Shown: positions 11,740 through 25,800, counted from the first letter of the stretch. The stretch: DNA of 64,000 bases from Apostichopus japonicus (GCF_037975245.1 NC_092576.1:33644611-33708610), one strand, 5' to 3'. Notes: generated by a model from the sequence alone, not told the origin. Translations and numbers: made by a program.

Positions 11740-14140
11740 TATGGATAGTCTCCGTTACCATATGAATGGTTGTCATGGTAAACTTTGAAGAACGAATATA
11801 ATTACTTTTAGGCGAGAAAAAAAAGTTTAAAGTTAGCATAACAAAATTATATGAACTAATACATGCTCTCATTTATTTTATTTTCCGTCGTGTAAAATGT
11901 GTCAGTCATTACCCGGTATTTATTAACAAATAACATATATAACAAATTAATACAGTCATTTTTATAGGAATAATGGAGTCAAAACCGTTGATAAATAGTA
12001 GGGGCGTCAAAACTGGGTCGTGCTACTTCATCAGAAGTGACATTGTAACAAAGCGACATCACCGGCAAAGTTTCCGTCCGTCGATGTGACAGTCGTTAGG
12101 TTAGTCGGGATCTTAATGATAGATCGTCAGAACGATCACGGGTTTCACTATTCGGGATGATGGAGGTAAACAATTATGTTTCGTCTCGTCAGTTTGATGG
12201 TTGTCGAGGAGACCTTTGCGTTTGTCATCATGACGTTTTTCGAAAGAAAAAACGGAACATCCCAAAGTTTGTCAGGTCGAGGATTCATCCAGGCTGCTAG
12301 GTAGCATGGCGGTCGCCCGTTTTGACGGGATGTAATTGGCACTTTCTGTGTACATCTAAAATGACGTACGATAACAAAAATAATTACAAATCTTACCATC
12401 TTTGATTAGACATTATAGGCCCCAAACGTATCATTTCTGCAATATCAGATCATCACTAGCAGTGTGTGTGCACGAAACTTGATACTGACAGGCTGACTAC
12501 GTTTTCTGCTTACCACTTCCGATGTATCAACATAGTTTCTGGAAACTTTATTTTATCTCGTTATTTGTCATTTTATAACATATTTAGACAAAATAAGTTA
12601 TTTTTTTACTATTGTAATTATACTTCGAAATTTCGGCTGATTAATTGAGTCAAATATAATGACTTGAATGTATATTTGTTCATATAAAGTTTCAGCATTC
12701 ATTACACTTGCGCTAGGGAAATAGGTTATAGAAAGTTCGGGATCCTCTGTTGGGACAAACAAAGGATTTTGTCTGATAAAGTGCCTACACCCTACAGTCA
12801 CGCTCCAGGTAACTTGGCAAATTTGATATAGAAAGAACCAATTTCAGCAAGTCGAAATATAGAAATCACAACTTTGGATGACGTAGTATGTTTGTGAGAA
12901 AAAAAATCGAACTGTTCTGATATAGAAGCGTAAAAGAAGAAAAAATCTTCAGAATGAAAATCAGGTACCTGCAATCGAACGTGTGAAACTGCAATGAAAT
13001 GATTGATAGAAACAGTTTTTACGTCCAAAACGAATGTGCGGTATAATATGAGGCTGAATTTGCGGCAAGCTTCATATCAGTTTACAAACTTACATGGCTA
13101 GCATGTTTTCTTTTTCCCTCTGAATTGATATAAGCGGTCTCTCCTTCGGCTTTCTGTTCATAACCTTGCTATACAGTGAATATCTATCCCTATCTTGTTA
13201 TCTTGCTGATCTTGTCGATGACGATTCGGGTGAAAGATGCAGTTCGAGTTGCCAAACCCGTACTTGTTGTATATTTTTAAGTAATGTAATATAATACGCA
13301 GATTTACAGGAACGGTTATCCGTACATGTATATATTTAACAAGTAACTGATACTGCCAGAATGGAATTCTTCTCTTTGAATATTAACCGTTAGTACCTTT
13401 CAAACTTGAAAGGAAACAGACATTCTAGGGGGGGGGGGGGGGAGGGACTAACACTTTTCAAAATGTGTCAAATTCCAACTGATAAAATGCTAATCAATTA
13501 GCCAATTAATTTAATTACAGATGCAGGATGCGGAAATGACACCGTTAGACATTATTGATCAAAGTGTTTATTAAAACCCGTACTTGTATGTTATGAAAAA
13601 GGGAAGTGAAGGAAACCACAGATTTACGATTTTGGTTAACCGTGTATCCGTATCCCCAAGGAGTTACACGTCGGTTTTCTGTCCCCTGCCTATAAATAGA
13701 GCTATTAACAATATATGATACACCGCGGGTACACGAAGCCAGTTAGAATCTGCTTAAGACCCAACTTATTGTGGACTTAACAATTAAAACGACAGTTAAT
13801 TTCCTCTTCATTATCGCCCCGCCCGAACCTCCCCCCCCCCCTCTAAAAAAAATACAGGAACAAAACAAAAAGTGTGTTTTGGAACATTTTGCTATATCAA
13901 GATTATTGAAATCTAATACACGCATTTGCATCTATTTAACAATTTTTTAAACAATGTTTAAGTAGCCTATTTGGATTTCGGTTGTCATAACCATAGAATG
14001 CAACGTAGGATTCGTATAGCATCAATCTCATTTTATTTAGTGTAATGAAAGGATTCAGTGTCTGTTTAAAATATTGTAGTTCAAATGCTACGAATAAACG
14101 TAACTGACTATAGTAGCCGGACAAAACTTCTGAGGTATGA
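11740..14140. other. No supported gene
   Basis: AT-rich with G runs at 13428-13444. A minus-strand frame at 12798-13028 has weak likeness to module exon b but no usable frame or splice sites (see rejected). Nothing else supported. Confidence 0.4.
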
Positions 14141-14262
14141 TTGAATAAGGATACTATACCCTCTATGAATGTCAACATATGAAATTGATTGTAAGGATAC
14201 TATACTCTCTATGAATGTGTTGTACAGATAAATGGTGTCATGGTGCTCAGAGTAATACTCAC

Positions 14263-14468
14263 TCTAGCTCCTCCAACATATGTGACTGTTGTACAAACAT
14301 CAATATGTCAACAACCTCTGTCTTTGTCATTTCTCTTCCTCTCTCTGTATCGATTACCACCTTCTTTACTGTTGCAGGACATGACAGACGTAGCCCTGAA
14401 TGTAGGATTGCGTCACCGGCATCAATCTTACTGAAGGACTGGTACAGCTTTAGACAGAAGATGGGAAT
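14263..14468 (-). CDS. Module exon a, lowest copy (partial gene)
   Basis: A 206-nt internal exon. The minus strand reads CTTCCCTTCAG at the acceptor and GTGAGTATTAC at the donor. The only open frame gives 68 residues plus two bases, beginning IPIFCLKLYQSFSK and ending QQSHMLEEL. It pairs with the exon at 32985-33190: same length, no indel, 50 of 68 residues identical, with flanking intron much less alike, so the coding frame has been conserved. The preceding exon in the same frame would be d at 26159-26278. I found no exon b, c or d below it, so this module looks incomplete or terminal. Function unknown; the segment VKKVVI...LEEL has strand-helix-strand character like a leucine-rich repeat. 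Confidence 0.75.
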
Positions 14469-14469
14469 C

Positions 14470-17040
14470 TGAAGGGAAGAAAATTAACGGAATTATTAAA
14501 GTAATGATTCCACGAGATTCGTTTAAGTAGTATACACTGATCGATAACCACTCCGAAGGTTCCAAGTTTCTCTCTGAGTACTAATATACCATCAAAAATA
14601 CTTTTAATTGAAACTGTCAGAAAAGATGGCAAAATAAGTGTAATCATCAGCAAAGCACACCACAAATAGTCCTTAAAAATAATATACTAAAAGAGTAGTA
14701 TATCATTCACGAGTATCCATGTTTCATACACTCGGAAATTTGTGTATTATTGATTTGATATTAATTTACTCAATATATTATACTACCATTTTTCAAATTC
14801 GAGCTCAAAATTGAGTGATAACGTAGTATTTAAATATATATATATATATATATATTAATATCCTCGCAGTGACTTGATGGGTTCAATCAGTTGTTATTTT
14901 AAAGTAGTTTTACTTGACTCATAGCTTGGACTATTAGTGGTGGGAGTCCATCATGGAGATGTTAAAATAGTGGTAAGACAAATGAATTACTATGGCTTGT
15001 CGAAATCTTTCAGTTTGACTTAAATTTGTTTTCTCAATATCATTTCAGTCTAAAGACTGTCTTATTATAATATTCTGAATGTTAATAAGACACCTGCATT
15101 GACTTATTGGAAATAATCGTTATGATTGTTGGATGAGATCAAGAATTTAATAGGTACTGGATACATGAAGAGTGGCTTTGTAGTATTAATGTATCTTTCT
15201 CGAAATTGATGTGTAAATGTCGCTAAGGAGTAATAATCGTAGTTGACGTATATACCGTTTGTAGAAACTCATCAATGTGCCTTACGTATTGCGCATATTT
15301 ACAAGGAGGTCCGAGGGATGGAAGGTTGGGGGTAGATGAACATTAAGGACAAGTTGGGTTTATATTGCCTGTAACCAAAGACAGTTTGTTATATGAGTAT
15401 CATCGACAACGCTGTTTCTTTTCTTCTTTGACCTTTGGCACCTGACCTTAAATTATGTGACATCAGTAAACACAGACTCACTATATGACGCTATACACCA
15501 TGTTCTTAATCACATAGTTTGACATCATTTCACGGAAGGGACTTTTCGTTCAGATCATTTTAACATCATAACTGCTTCTTAAATTTTAAAGTTACACTGG
15601 TTTGATATCTATTGATGTGTTGTCTTGGAACTGGTACTCATTTTAAGGGCGGAATTGCGCCTGTTGGATCAGTGAGTCGGTAAAAACCCACACCCAAATC
15701 CGCCCTGACCCATCCTTTCCCAAAGATATACTCATTGTAAAATAGAAGATTAACAAACTAGGGATCTTTGTTCAGCCCATTTTAACTTCATAATCTGCTG
15801 CTTACCTATCACGGTTACACATTGGTTGTGTCGTATCGATTAATCAACTAAGCTGCAAATGTCCTCTCTTGTCTTATTTAAATTATTGTAGTATTATAGT
15901 GACAAGAATATCAAACTGATTAATATATACTTCTACGAATACATGGTTAGTATGGTTTACATCTGTCTACCAGTCTGGTTCCATCAAATGACATTTGACC
16001 TCTTTGAAGCAATACCCAAGTACGTAACTGTAGAGAGTACGGAAATCCTATACCCCACCCCCAATTTTCATTATTACTTATACATGCACTTTTGTGGAAC
16101 TAGTTTACGTGTTCTTCTGTGTAACCGTCTTTTATGGTATCTTCCGAATCAACACAGAATGAAGAAAGTTAAAGATACGATATTACAGCTCTGTATGCGT
16201 ATTCACGTATGCTCAATTAAAGCATACCTCATCCTATGTACCCAGCAGGTTCTTCTATTACACAACCAAGGGCTTCACATGCACTAACGTTTCCAATATA
16301 AACAAAAAAGCAGAGACTCAGCTAATGACTACATAATTATAACATCAGGTACATTTTCCTCATCGCGTTATCAAGCCAAGGTGCTATATAAATTCAGACG
16401 TGTGCTATTACTATTGCAATGATTAGTTTGCCTTCCATACAGTAAATGAAAGATGGAATTCATAACTGCATACGATTCACACCATTTATGTTTGTAAAAC
16501 AAGTTGAAATTTCCAGTTGAAAACCGGACGTGACATAGCGCATAGGCCGGGTTTTCACTTCTGGAACGTACCCTGATGCTCTTAATGAAATTCTGTTATT
16601 TCTTTCTGTGTTAAACAGCTGATAATGCCTGTGAATAACACAAATATGGTCCACTTTGAACTTGTCTAAAGTTTAAAGAGCACCTGACAATGGTTAATTT
16701 ACCAGTAACTTTCGTGGTTTAACAATGTGAAACAATTGTAAAGTACAATCAATCATAAACACGTATGTTACACATACAGTTCAGTCGATACTGAAATAAG
16801 GAAACCAGATCGACATTAATGTGAATAAATAACAGTCACGATACATACATAAAAACATGATGGATCGGGATTAAATCATAATAAAACAAAGGTGGCGATG
16901 AGAGCAATATATTTGGAATCATTTTACTTATTTTCGTGATTAAGAAAAATTGTAGCATTCAAATCTACTCACTATATGATTTTGTTTCAATGTATGATAA
17001 CACATGTCAATAGATCAGTGTTCTTCCACACTGTATATGG
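14470..17040. other. Intron-like, no exon seen
   Basis: Holds a (TA)n run at 14837-14856 and a 67-bp block at 16519-16586 (GACGTGACATAGCGCATAGG, ACGTACCCTGATGCTCTTAA) that recurs at 17249-17317 inside the hAT element. Nothing else recognised. Confidence 0.5.
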
Positions 17041-17043
17041 TCG

Positions 17044-18311
17044 CACGGGTCCAGTGGCGTAGCCAGGGGGGACGTTGGGGGGCAGCCCAGCCCCCCCATG
17101 AAAGCTTGTCGCCCCCCAATGGGATATTAGGTGTCGAAAAAAATTAAATGTGCGAAAAATATATCATTGGTCTGAATGGTCTCGAATCTCCATGATGACC
17201 ACTCATGAACGACCCTTCGACCGCGGACCGGCAGTAGGCTATAGTTGCTGAAAAACTGGACGTGACATAGCGCATAGGCCAGGTTTTCACTTCTGGGACG
17301 TACCCTGATGCTCTTAAAACCGCTAAAAAAACAAATTTTCAAGAAAGGAGACAATACTATCGCTGAGAATCAGTCTATCACCCAAATAATGTTTCAGAGG
17401 GATGTTGAGAAAACTTTAGAGTAGCTTACAGGCATGGACGTCAATCCTGGGGAGAGGGGGGACACGCCCCCACATTTCGATGGGTGGGGGACAAACTATC
17501 AAATGTCCCTCCCCCCCCCCACACACACACATTGCCGTGGCTCTATTTGGTTAGGGCTTACACATCTCAGGCTTCATATCATCGAATATTAGAAGTTCAG
17601 TTCTATGAAAAGTGACCGAGATTTTTCACATCGGTATGACCTGCAACTTTGTCTGTGTGTCGCGACGAGCAAAACTTGAGATTCAAAACCACAAGCTGTG
17701 TGCGGATAACGGTGCGGCCGGAGCCTACAACTAGTTCAAAAAGTCATGGCACTTCATAGCTAGAGCCAAAGCCTGTACATATATGTTGTTTAATTGTAGA
17801 TGGTGTTTCAAAGACGGTGCCCGTTTCCTAATTTTGGGGAAATGAAATAGGGGCATATTCCGTAAAAATTAAGGCCGCATGAACTTTATTGCAGATTTCC
17901 TGAGTGACGAATTTGTAATTTTCTCCCGAAATCACACACTAGATGGCTGCTATCCAGCCTGGCAAATGCCATCTCAAGCGATCTGGCAGGTATTAAAAAC
18001 TGAAATTTTCTTGGTACGCTGAGCGCCCACCGATGGTGGCGTTCCGCTTAGATAGTACTTGCGGCCGGAATACTCGAATCGATTGCGTTCCCCCACGTTC
18101 CAAATCGGATTGACGCCCCTGCTTACAAGGCCTGGGAAGTGTCATTTCCGACGATATAGGAGGCTTTTTAGCTAACATTTTTTTGTACGCTGCGCGCCAA
18201 CTCATGGTGGCGCTCCGCTTAGATAGTAACGAGACGCTCTCCCAGGAAATGGTCAAGCCCCCCCCACCGCCCCCCACTGAAAAAAATCCCGGCTACGCCA
18301 CTGCACGGGTC
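17044..18311. mobile_element. hAT-type element, outer, 8-bp target duplication
   Basis: The element proper is 17052-18303 (1,252 bp). The left end reads CAGTGGCGTAGCCAGGG; the right end, complemented, CAGTGGCGTAGCCGGGA. Exact duplications CACGGGTC lie at 17044-17051 and 18304-18311. The interior has G and C runs, no transposase frame, and a second transposon inserted in it. The ends closely resemble those of the MITE at 11351-11730 (CAGTGGCGTAG), so both belong to one family. Confidence 0.85.
17425..18129. mobile_element. Nested hAT-like element inside the outer one
   Basis: The element proper is 17433-18121 (689 bp). Left end CATGGACGTCAATCC; right end complemented CAGGGGCGTCAATCC. The flanks are CTTACAGG (17425-17432) and CTTACAAG (18122-18129), 7 of 8 alike. 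A block near its right part (18009-18056, TACGCTGAGCGCCCACC) recurs just outside it at 18186-18230 (TACGCTGCGCGCCAACT), so host and guest elements share sequence. Confidence 0.65.
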
Positions 18312-21300
18312 ACATCGTTCCACTCTCAGTCTGCATCCGATGTTCGACCAACCCTTCTGTCTTTACTTGTGAAATGTGACGCAATGTCAGGTTCCGAAAT
18401 TTATCGAACAGTTCTTTCAAAATTTGTCTTTACTAGTTACTTCTTCAGTTCTTTTTAAAGTTTGATTTAGCAGGTTGTACACTGCTAAATCAAGTTTTTG
18501 TGTAAAGTGTAAATGTTGGTAACACTGTACTATACGCCTACCAGCCTCTATTTTGAGTCTATACTTTGCCCTGTATAATACATAGCTCGTAAGTGCTCAA
18601 TTTTTAGTTTTTATTCACTAGAGTTATGGCATTGAGGGGATAATTAATTGATATCCATTTGTTTAGAATACTAATTTCATATTATATATATAATTGACGT
18701 AATTATCGTTAACTCAATGTGTACCATGAGATCGTAGTCACATAGCCTATACTGTGTTTGCTCACATTAGTTTACTGATTTAGCCTATGGTGTGTTCATC
18801 GTCCAGTTCTTAGGTGATATCAGTTAGATTAATAACTTAATCGTTCAGTTTACGTGAAGGAACATTTTTCTAGTGGGGTTATTAGATTTCAACCACGTCT
18901 ATTCTCAGCTCTGTCATACTCAGTCACAGTTATCATATATGCGTCATTACCGGCTTGTTAGCATGTCACTGTTCTGAGTAGTAACTTTATCGCATTTATT
19001 TCAGTGATTAGTTTCGTAATATCTTAGTATTGTTATGTATCATTTATCTTGTTTATAGTTTTACCACACAACTACAAGTGAGAAATAAATGCAGAAAGGT
19101 TACGTATGTCTTTGTCTCATAATGGTTAGCTGGTTTTCTAGCGGCGCATATCCGACGCACAGGGAGGGCAGCACATCAAATAGTTGTTACATACCTGTAA
19201 CACTATTTTGTACATATGAATATTTATGAATATATGATATAATAGGCCTATTTCGTATACTATTTTCCACATAATCATCCAGAATGGCACTGTATTCTTT
19301 CTCTATTATACTATAGTTTTTCATTATTTCTGGTTCCCGATAGTTTTGATATTAAACTGAAACAGTAGCGTGGTTGGATTGCTCCCCCACCCCCATGGAT
19401 TTTGATAATTACAGTTTGCATAGTAATTTGTATTATTATCCGCTTATAATGACTATGATTTATACATTAGTTATATATTGATAAACAATTAACTGGTAAC
19501 TCCACCCCATAAAAATGGATATTAAAGTCTGGATATAACAATTTGAGTTACCTCACATAGCTTATCATATCAAATTACAAGATTAAGCGTAGCTACCTTC
19601 ATGTTTATTGCAGAGTTGCTGTTATTTATAGAACCAGCGGATGTTTAATATTTTCTCCTTTTTCTAATTGTTTTCATTTGCGTCTGTTAAGATTGAAGTA
19701 TCTATATACAGCTGAGCTACGAAGACTTGAAATCATGTAGACACTTATCCTAGTTCATACACTGTGGTTGGTTGAGAAAGTACTGCATCCATATACGGTT
19801 GTACATTATCAGACAATGAAACAACGTTAGGCACCTCTGTGATTGAACATATGTTAAATAGCATACATGTTGACACAGAATTTGCGTCGTTCTTTCGTCT
19901 CATAAACATGAAGTCACATTCGGAATGTGTTAGCCTATATAATGTAATGTTTTTAAATAAACGATGCTCATTACAAGCGATTGCACGTGGTGAATGTCTT
20001 ATCACTTGCAAAGCTTTCCAAAATACTGTTAGCATTCCTATCAGATAGAATTTCCCTTTCCTGTGTATCCTAAAGTTCTGTAAACTGATCAGCAGAGTTA
20101 GAGCACAAACAGTGCGCTAATGTTCAGCATGTATTTAGCGCTCTAAATCCTCATCTGTTAACGTCTGCCGTTATCCCAATACTAAAAGTAGGTCGAATGA
20201 CTACGTCAGCCATGGGAAGCTCCTATAGCCCTCGGAGTGGTTTTACCCGACCCGCGAGGGCCTGATCAATCATATTTCCATCTGGTCCTTGGCGCAATTC
20301 ATACAAATAATTCCGGCCAAGTGATTTCAATCTGGCCCACAGTGTGATATTGATTCTGCAACTGAAGTTTACCCAACCCATTCGCTCTTAGTTAGTTTGC
20401 AACGTTAGCGATGCCGTGCTTGGCCCCGACCGCATATTTACCCACAAGCTAATGGACGTCATGAACTGCAGAAGCTACGTACCGTCTGTGGGACACTTGT
20501 TAGTAAGTATCATGTCGATAATGGGGGGTGGTGTGGAGGGGTTTGAGTTGTGGCAATTGGAACCAGCTTAGGAATGAGGGGGGTCTGTATGGTTTGGCCG
20601 ACTGCGATGTATTGTTTTCTTAACCCGGTCCGCAATACGATCATGGTTGCCCAAAGCTGGACTACGTGTATCATTATATTATCATAAACGGGCAACTTTT
20701 CATTAGAAAAAAACATTACAAGGCCCAATTCGTTATAACGAAAATAAAGAAATAAAACATCTGTTTTTTTGTCATGCAAAATATGATTTGCATAGTCTGT
20801 GAGTGGCCGCGAAAAGTACGAAAAAACACATCCGAGTTGTATTAGTCGTAACCGTTGTGAGTTCAAACACATATAAAGTATAAAGGTCCATACGTGACGC
20901 TACTGCCCCTGGCATTAAGTGCCACTTACCAACAATCCAGAAGCTACTAATCCACAAAATGATGATGTAACTACCACAAGACTTAGTGACGGATGCTACT
21001 AATACATATTCAGATTAACGATGTTACTACAAATAGAGATGTCCCTGCTGCATACTTCGATACTACTGTACTACTATGGTACTGTTGGAAAACTGAATTA
21101 TAGCCAGCATAAGATGGTTCGTGTTATCGAGATATTCTTCAGCAAGCACGTTATTCCAACCCTTTCATCAATGAATCGAAACAGCAGTGTGGTTTGACTT
21201 GCTGAAATAAAAGTGTTTTCGATACGCCATACGATATGCTCAGTGATGATATGTCATCTCGTCTAATAACATTTATGGTGAATGTAAGAAGCTGGTAATT

Positions 21301-21400
21301 TTTTACCATCATTTAAAAACTTATTAGTTGTCTTAATGTCTTCATACGAATAATTACAAACAAATATACAATGTTTGCCAAAATTCCTTAGATACAAGTC
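18312..21400. other. No supported gene
   Basis: AT-rich. A 96-codon minus-strand frame at 19745-20035 could follow an acceptor CTAACAG at about 20034, but it resembles nothing I know and has no good donor. Short palindromic and T-rich stretches only. Confidence 0.4.
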
Positions 21401-21415
21401 AAAGTTTAATTTCCA

Positions 21416-22850
21416 TTATACAATCCTTTTGTCATGATATCGCCTCACCCACGTACATTTTAAACCATCAATAAAGTTGTTAAGATAGACTGCTTTTAAC
21501 CCAACACTGGAAATAAGATTTATTAAAGTAGAACGCCTAATTTTATCAGGTTTTCCTGACCAAATAAACTTATAAATGATCGACACAATCAACGTAATGA
21601 AATATTCAGGCGAGTTCGGAAGATTCTGAAAAAGATAGACAAACTGAGAGATTGCAAGTGACTTTACTAGAACAATTTTACCAATAGGTGTGAGATCTCG
21701 ACATGAGCACATATTAAGTGCATTTTTGAGCCGAGAAAGCTTGGGGAGAAAATTTAGCCATTACTAACCATTACTAACCACAATAAATTGGCGAGAAAAT
21801 TTAGCCATTACTAACCACAATACCCAAATACAGTGATTAGGCAATTGGTCAAATTGAGATCAAAATTATCTATAAAATGAGGCTTCCTAGTAATCAAAGG
21901 GCCAAATGGATAAATATTGGTCTTATCATAGTTTAATTTAAGGCAAGATGCCAATTTCAAATCCTTAAAAATATGAACAATTTCACTCTGAGAAGTGTGG
22001 GAACCATCAAGAAAAATTGTAGTATCATCTGCATGCATAATCCTAATCTCTTCATTAAGAATTAAAATACCACGGATAAGTGGATTGAAATTAATATTAA
22101 TAGCTAAAATGTCAGCGCAGATAATAAAGATATAAGGACTTATAGGGCTTCCCTGTCTCTCTCCTCTGTAAATAGAAAATGACTTAGATGCACAACCGTT
22201 GTTAGTGACTGATGCCGTAGGGTTGCAATAAATAATACGTACCCAATGACAAATAATGTCGGTAAATTTGAAAACAAATGTAAACACTGAAATATAAAAT
22301 TCAAATTCAACTTATCAAAGGCTTTCTCAAAATCAGTAAACAGTATAAAACCCAGGATAGATTATTCTCTGCAAAAATCAATAGGATAAAAAATACAGCG
22401 AATATCTCGCCGATAAAGCGACCTTTCATTAAACCAGTTTGATTGGGCCAATAATAGAAGAAAGAACTATTTTGAACCTCGCTGCTAATGCTTTTGAACA
22501 TATTTTATAATCAGTATTTAAAAGTGAAATTGGGCGGAAATTCTTAACAAAAGTGTGGTCTTTTCCAGGCTTAGTAATAAGGCAGAGGACACTACGACTT
22601 TGCTCGTCGGAGAGGGAGCTTTCGGTCAAAGGTCATTCAGGGGTCATTTTGGGTTATTTAAAAAAGAAAAATCAAACGCTATCCCTTGCTGAAATAGCTA
22701 TACAGTTACTTGAGATTTCGTCCCAATAATTGTTAAGTAGAAGCTGTTCTGGAATTTTCTTATGGACTAAACTACGCTATCGTTTAATTGAAAAACTGGT
22801 TAAAACATTAAAAATTCACGAACGGGGTAACTGCAAAAGGGGGAGGAAGA
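21416..22850 (-). mobile_element. Tx1/L1-clade LINE, reverse-transcriptase region, broken
   Basis: Minus-strand frames give, in order, the blocks of an L1/Tx1 reverse transcriptase: a degraded start (WDEIS, LSDEQSRSVLCLITKPGKD), NFRPISLLNTDYKI, NQTGLMKGRFIGE, ILFTDFEKAFDK in another frame, GERQGSPISPYIFIICADIL, the catalytic box as MHADDTTIFL (HADD in place of YADD), and the C-terminal part DLTPIGKIVLVKSLAISQF with FIWSGKPDKIRR. At least three frame changes and a short duplication (21755-21825, TTAGCCATTACTAACCA twice) show it is dead. The 5' part (ORF1, endonuclease) is missing. Confidence 0.9.
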
Positions 22851-22859
22851 GCGATTCGG

Positions 22860-25800
22860 TCAACAGCTGATCATTACAACCTTATCATCATAGTGACTAA
22901 TTGAATAGTGCCCCTCATTTTTACTTTTGCCTGTAAGTGCATATAAATTGCAGTTTCTGTCTGTGTTTGAGCAACATTAATGGCTGCGTGTTAAGGGACA
23001 CGCATACACATTTTGCTAAGTTGTGTATGTTCGTTTAATCATATGCTATTTTTTTTAATAACCAAATTATTTCATTCATACAAGTTGATACCTTGCTTAT
23101 TAAATTCAACATCAAATAGTTGTGACCTGAAACATGAATGTACCTGTATTGGAAAATAATAGACATTTGAAGGATTAAGCTGATGATTCCGAATAATTTA
23201 GGCTAACTGAATGCCTATTGATTATGTCCTTAAGGGAGTTTGATAATGGTATAGAATGGCTTAAAACTAAGCTACAAATGACTTCAGGCTCAATTTTGCT
23301 TGTAGATATAGCACACAATGTTGTAGGTACATTTTGTCGGTATGGATTCAGGTCAGTGTAATTTATAACATAAAAGTTATTTAAAAAAACTGTACATATT
23401 ATAGGGAAATGTAATCAAAATAATTATTTTCTAACAACAGGTTTATGCTCATACCAGTGAAATAGTAGTGTTTAAATCAATCAGTGTGACCAAAGTTGGT
23501 CATAGGTGTTCCTTGAGTAGTGGGCCATGTGGGTGTGTGGAAGTGTACGTCAAAGGTCATACAGAAGTCATCTGGGTTCATTTTGTGGAGACACTCACCA
23601 GGCTTCTCCTAAGGAGAGATATATTGGTAGTCACCAAAGTGGGCTAAGGTGTTCATTTAGTAATGGGCCATATGGGTGTTCAAATTATGTGGGTAATTAT
23701 CATCCATGTTTATTTGAAGTTAGTTGTATAAAACTACAGTTTGCAATGAATGCCTAAGAATATCCAGTATAGTGTTTCTTGAATTGTGGCATAGGGGTCA
23801 ATCTGATCATTGTTTGATAACATTGCGGCTTGTATTTCAGTTAAATTTTGTTTAACTTGTTTCTTCCTAACTTTCAATTTGATAAATTGTTTAATCTATA
23901 GATCAATAGCAGAAATGTATTTACCTTTTCGGCGCTAAACAAGGAGAGCATTACTTTTTTCTACCACTCATATTTTACTGTCCAGTAAAGCACCTCTCAC
24001 CATTGATAGTAATTTTAAGTTCTTCATTTTCATGTCTTATTCCTTGTTAACAGTTCTTATGTATTCAAGTTACCAGCTTTTCATGCATGATTTCTTGTCA
24101 ACCAGTGGATACATTAAAGGAATTGTCTGGTGGAAGATTTTGATACATTGTCCTTGTAGTTATTATTTTTCTCTTTCTAACCAGGTAAAAATTGTCCCCA
24201 TTCGACGTTTTCTTAATGTAGAAATCTGGTTTTTCAAATTCACCAGTTTCTCACCAAAAGTACCGTTTGTTCGGACCCTTCGATATGATGGTTGACGTAG
24301 TGCTGGCAAATAGGCTAAACACTTGAAGTTAGCACTCACATTTCCGCTCAAATACACTCTGACGTTTACACGCACAGGTGATTGCCTATAATATAAACGT
24401 ACATATCGCGAACGTATAAAGCCTACTGTACCATGCCCAGTTGGTATACGTATAGCGTTGCACATAATATACTCTCACACTCAAAGTAGTTCATAAACTG
24501 TTTTTCGAAATCGCTGAAATAAAATTCACGGATCAAATATACAGTAAAAGGAAACTTGAAAAGTATTCGGAACACCGAAAGCTGAAACTTGGCGGAATCG
24601 ATGTCAGAGCAGATTATAGTACCGAGAAGCTTAGGCTTCGCAGAACTGTCCGATTGTAAACGTTAGAGTAGCCTACATGCGAACATTCTTCGCGTTGGAG
24701 CTGGATAGCGCGATGTATATATAAACAACGAAGAGTCTGCTGTTAAAACTTATCTTGTATTACACAAAGACCACGAACCACCGATCTACTACATATATGG
24801 CGGCTTAAGGAGATTTGTAAACATATCTAATTTATAAGAAATTTCACCGAAAATTAAGGAAGAAATTAATCTGTATACAAACGCGGTTGCTGTTGTGACT
24901 ACTGTAGGTACTGTACGGCGCGTGGGTTATGTCGCAATCTGCATTAGCGTCGAATACGTCACGTTCTGTACTGTTCAAATTATATTGGAAATGTCCATTC
25001 TTAACGATTAAAAAATCGTTTCTCTGGCAAACGCAACATTTTAGCGTTCTCATACTTTGACAACATGTTTGGAAAAGTATTTATCATTTTTTAAGGTAAC
25101 TTCTTTGGGTCTTGATTTTTTGCAAAGTAAAGTTGTACACTGTATTTTTTGTTTATAGTCATAGCTCAGTGGATTACATCTCCAACAGTCGCGCATGATA
25201 GCTCGCAATTCAATAACAGGGAACAGATATCCCTAACTTTTGAGTATATTTACATGCTAGAGCAACAAAATGAACTAAATTTACAACCAATGAACTGTTT
25301 GGTTAATGTAGAATCCTGACTTTTTTTCTTAATCTTTTAAATTGTCAACTTAACTAGAAACTATTATCATTACTTTTTTTATCCTTTAAATAACATATGG
25401 TATACCATATAATGTTTGTCAGAGTGTGCGGTAAACTGTACGGTCATTTTCTGGAACGTGTATAATTTACAGTATTTGAAATACTGGCTGTAAATTTACG
25501 GGTTTTTTTTTTGGCCATTTAAGCTGCCAGTCAGCTTACCGTAAAATTTACATGTTTTTGTTTACAGTATACTTACCATAGTGTTATAAATGAGACTAAG
25601 CCAGCTGATGATATATACAAATGTATATGCCAATTAGGCAATTGTATGCAGAAACATATCGCCAGAATAACATGCTCTGCAAACCAGCCATTTTTAGTCA
25701 ATTCTAGTGCGTAGTCAAGTAATGAACATTCAAATAAAAATAGTTTAATGTTAGTTTACCGGCAGTCGCGACAACTGCGCTAAGGCGTGATATAACAGCC

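Noticed and set aside
11313-11765. Overlapping frames of 66-122 codons
   Set aside because: Lie in the hAT MITE with its G and C runs; no transposase motifs.
12375-12440. Small minus-strand exon-like piece (TTGCAG … GTAAGA)
   Set aside because: 40 nt; the phase left by exon a gives a stop, and it has no counterpart elsewhere.
12798-13028. A possible exon b for the lowest module (minus strand, …FDFF…SSK…)
   Set aside because: Weak likeness to exon b at 30.3 kb, but in the phase required by exon a it hits a stop, and no matching 77-nt splice pair exists.
19745-20035. 96-codon minus-strand frame as an exon
   Set aside because: A possible acceptor but no donor, no paralog among the module exons, no family likeness.
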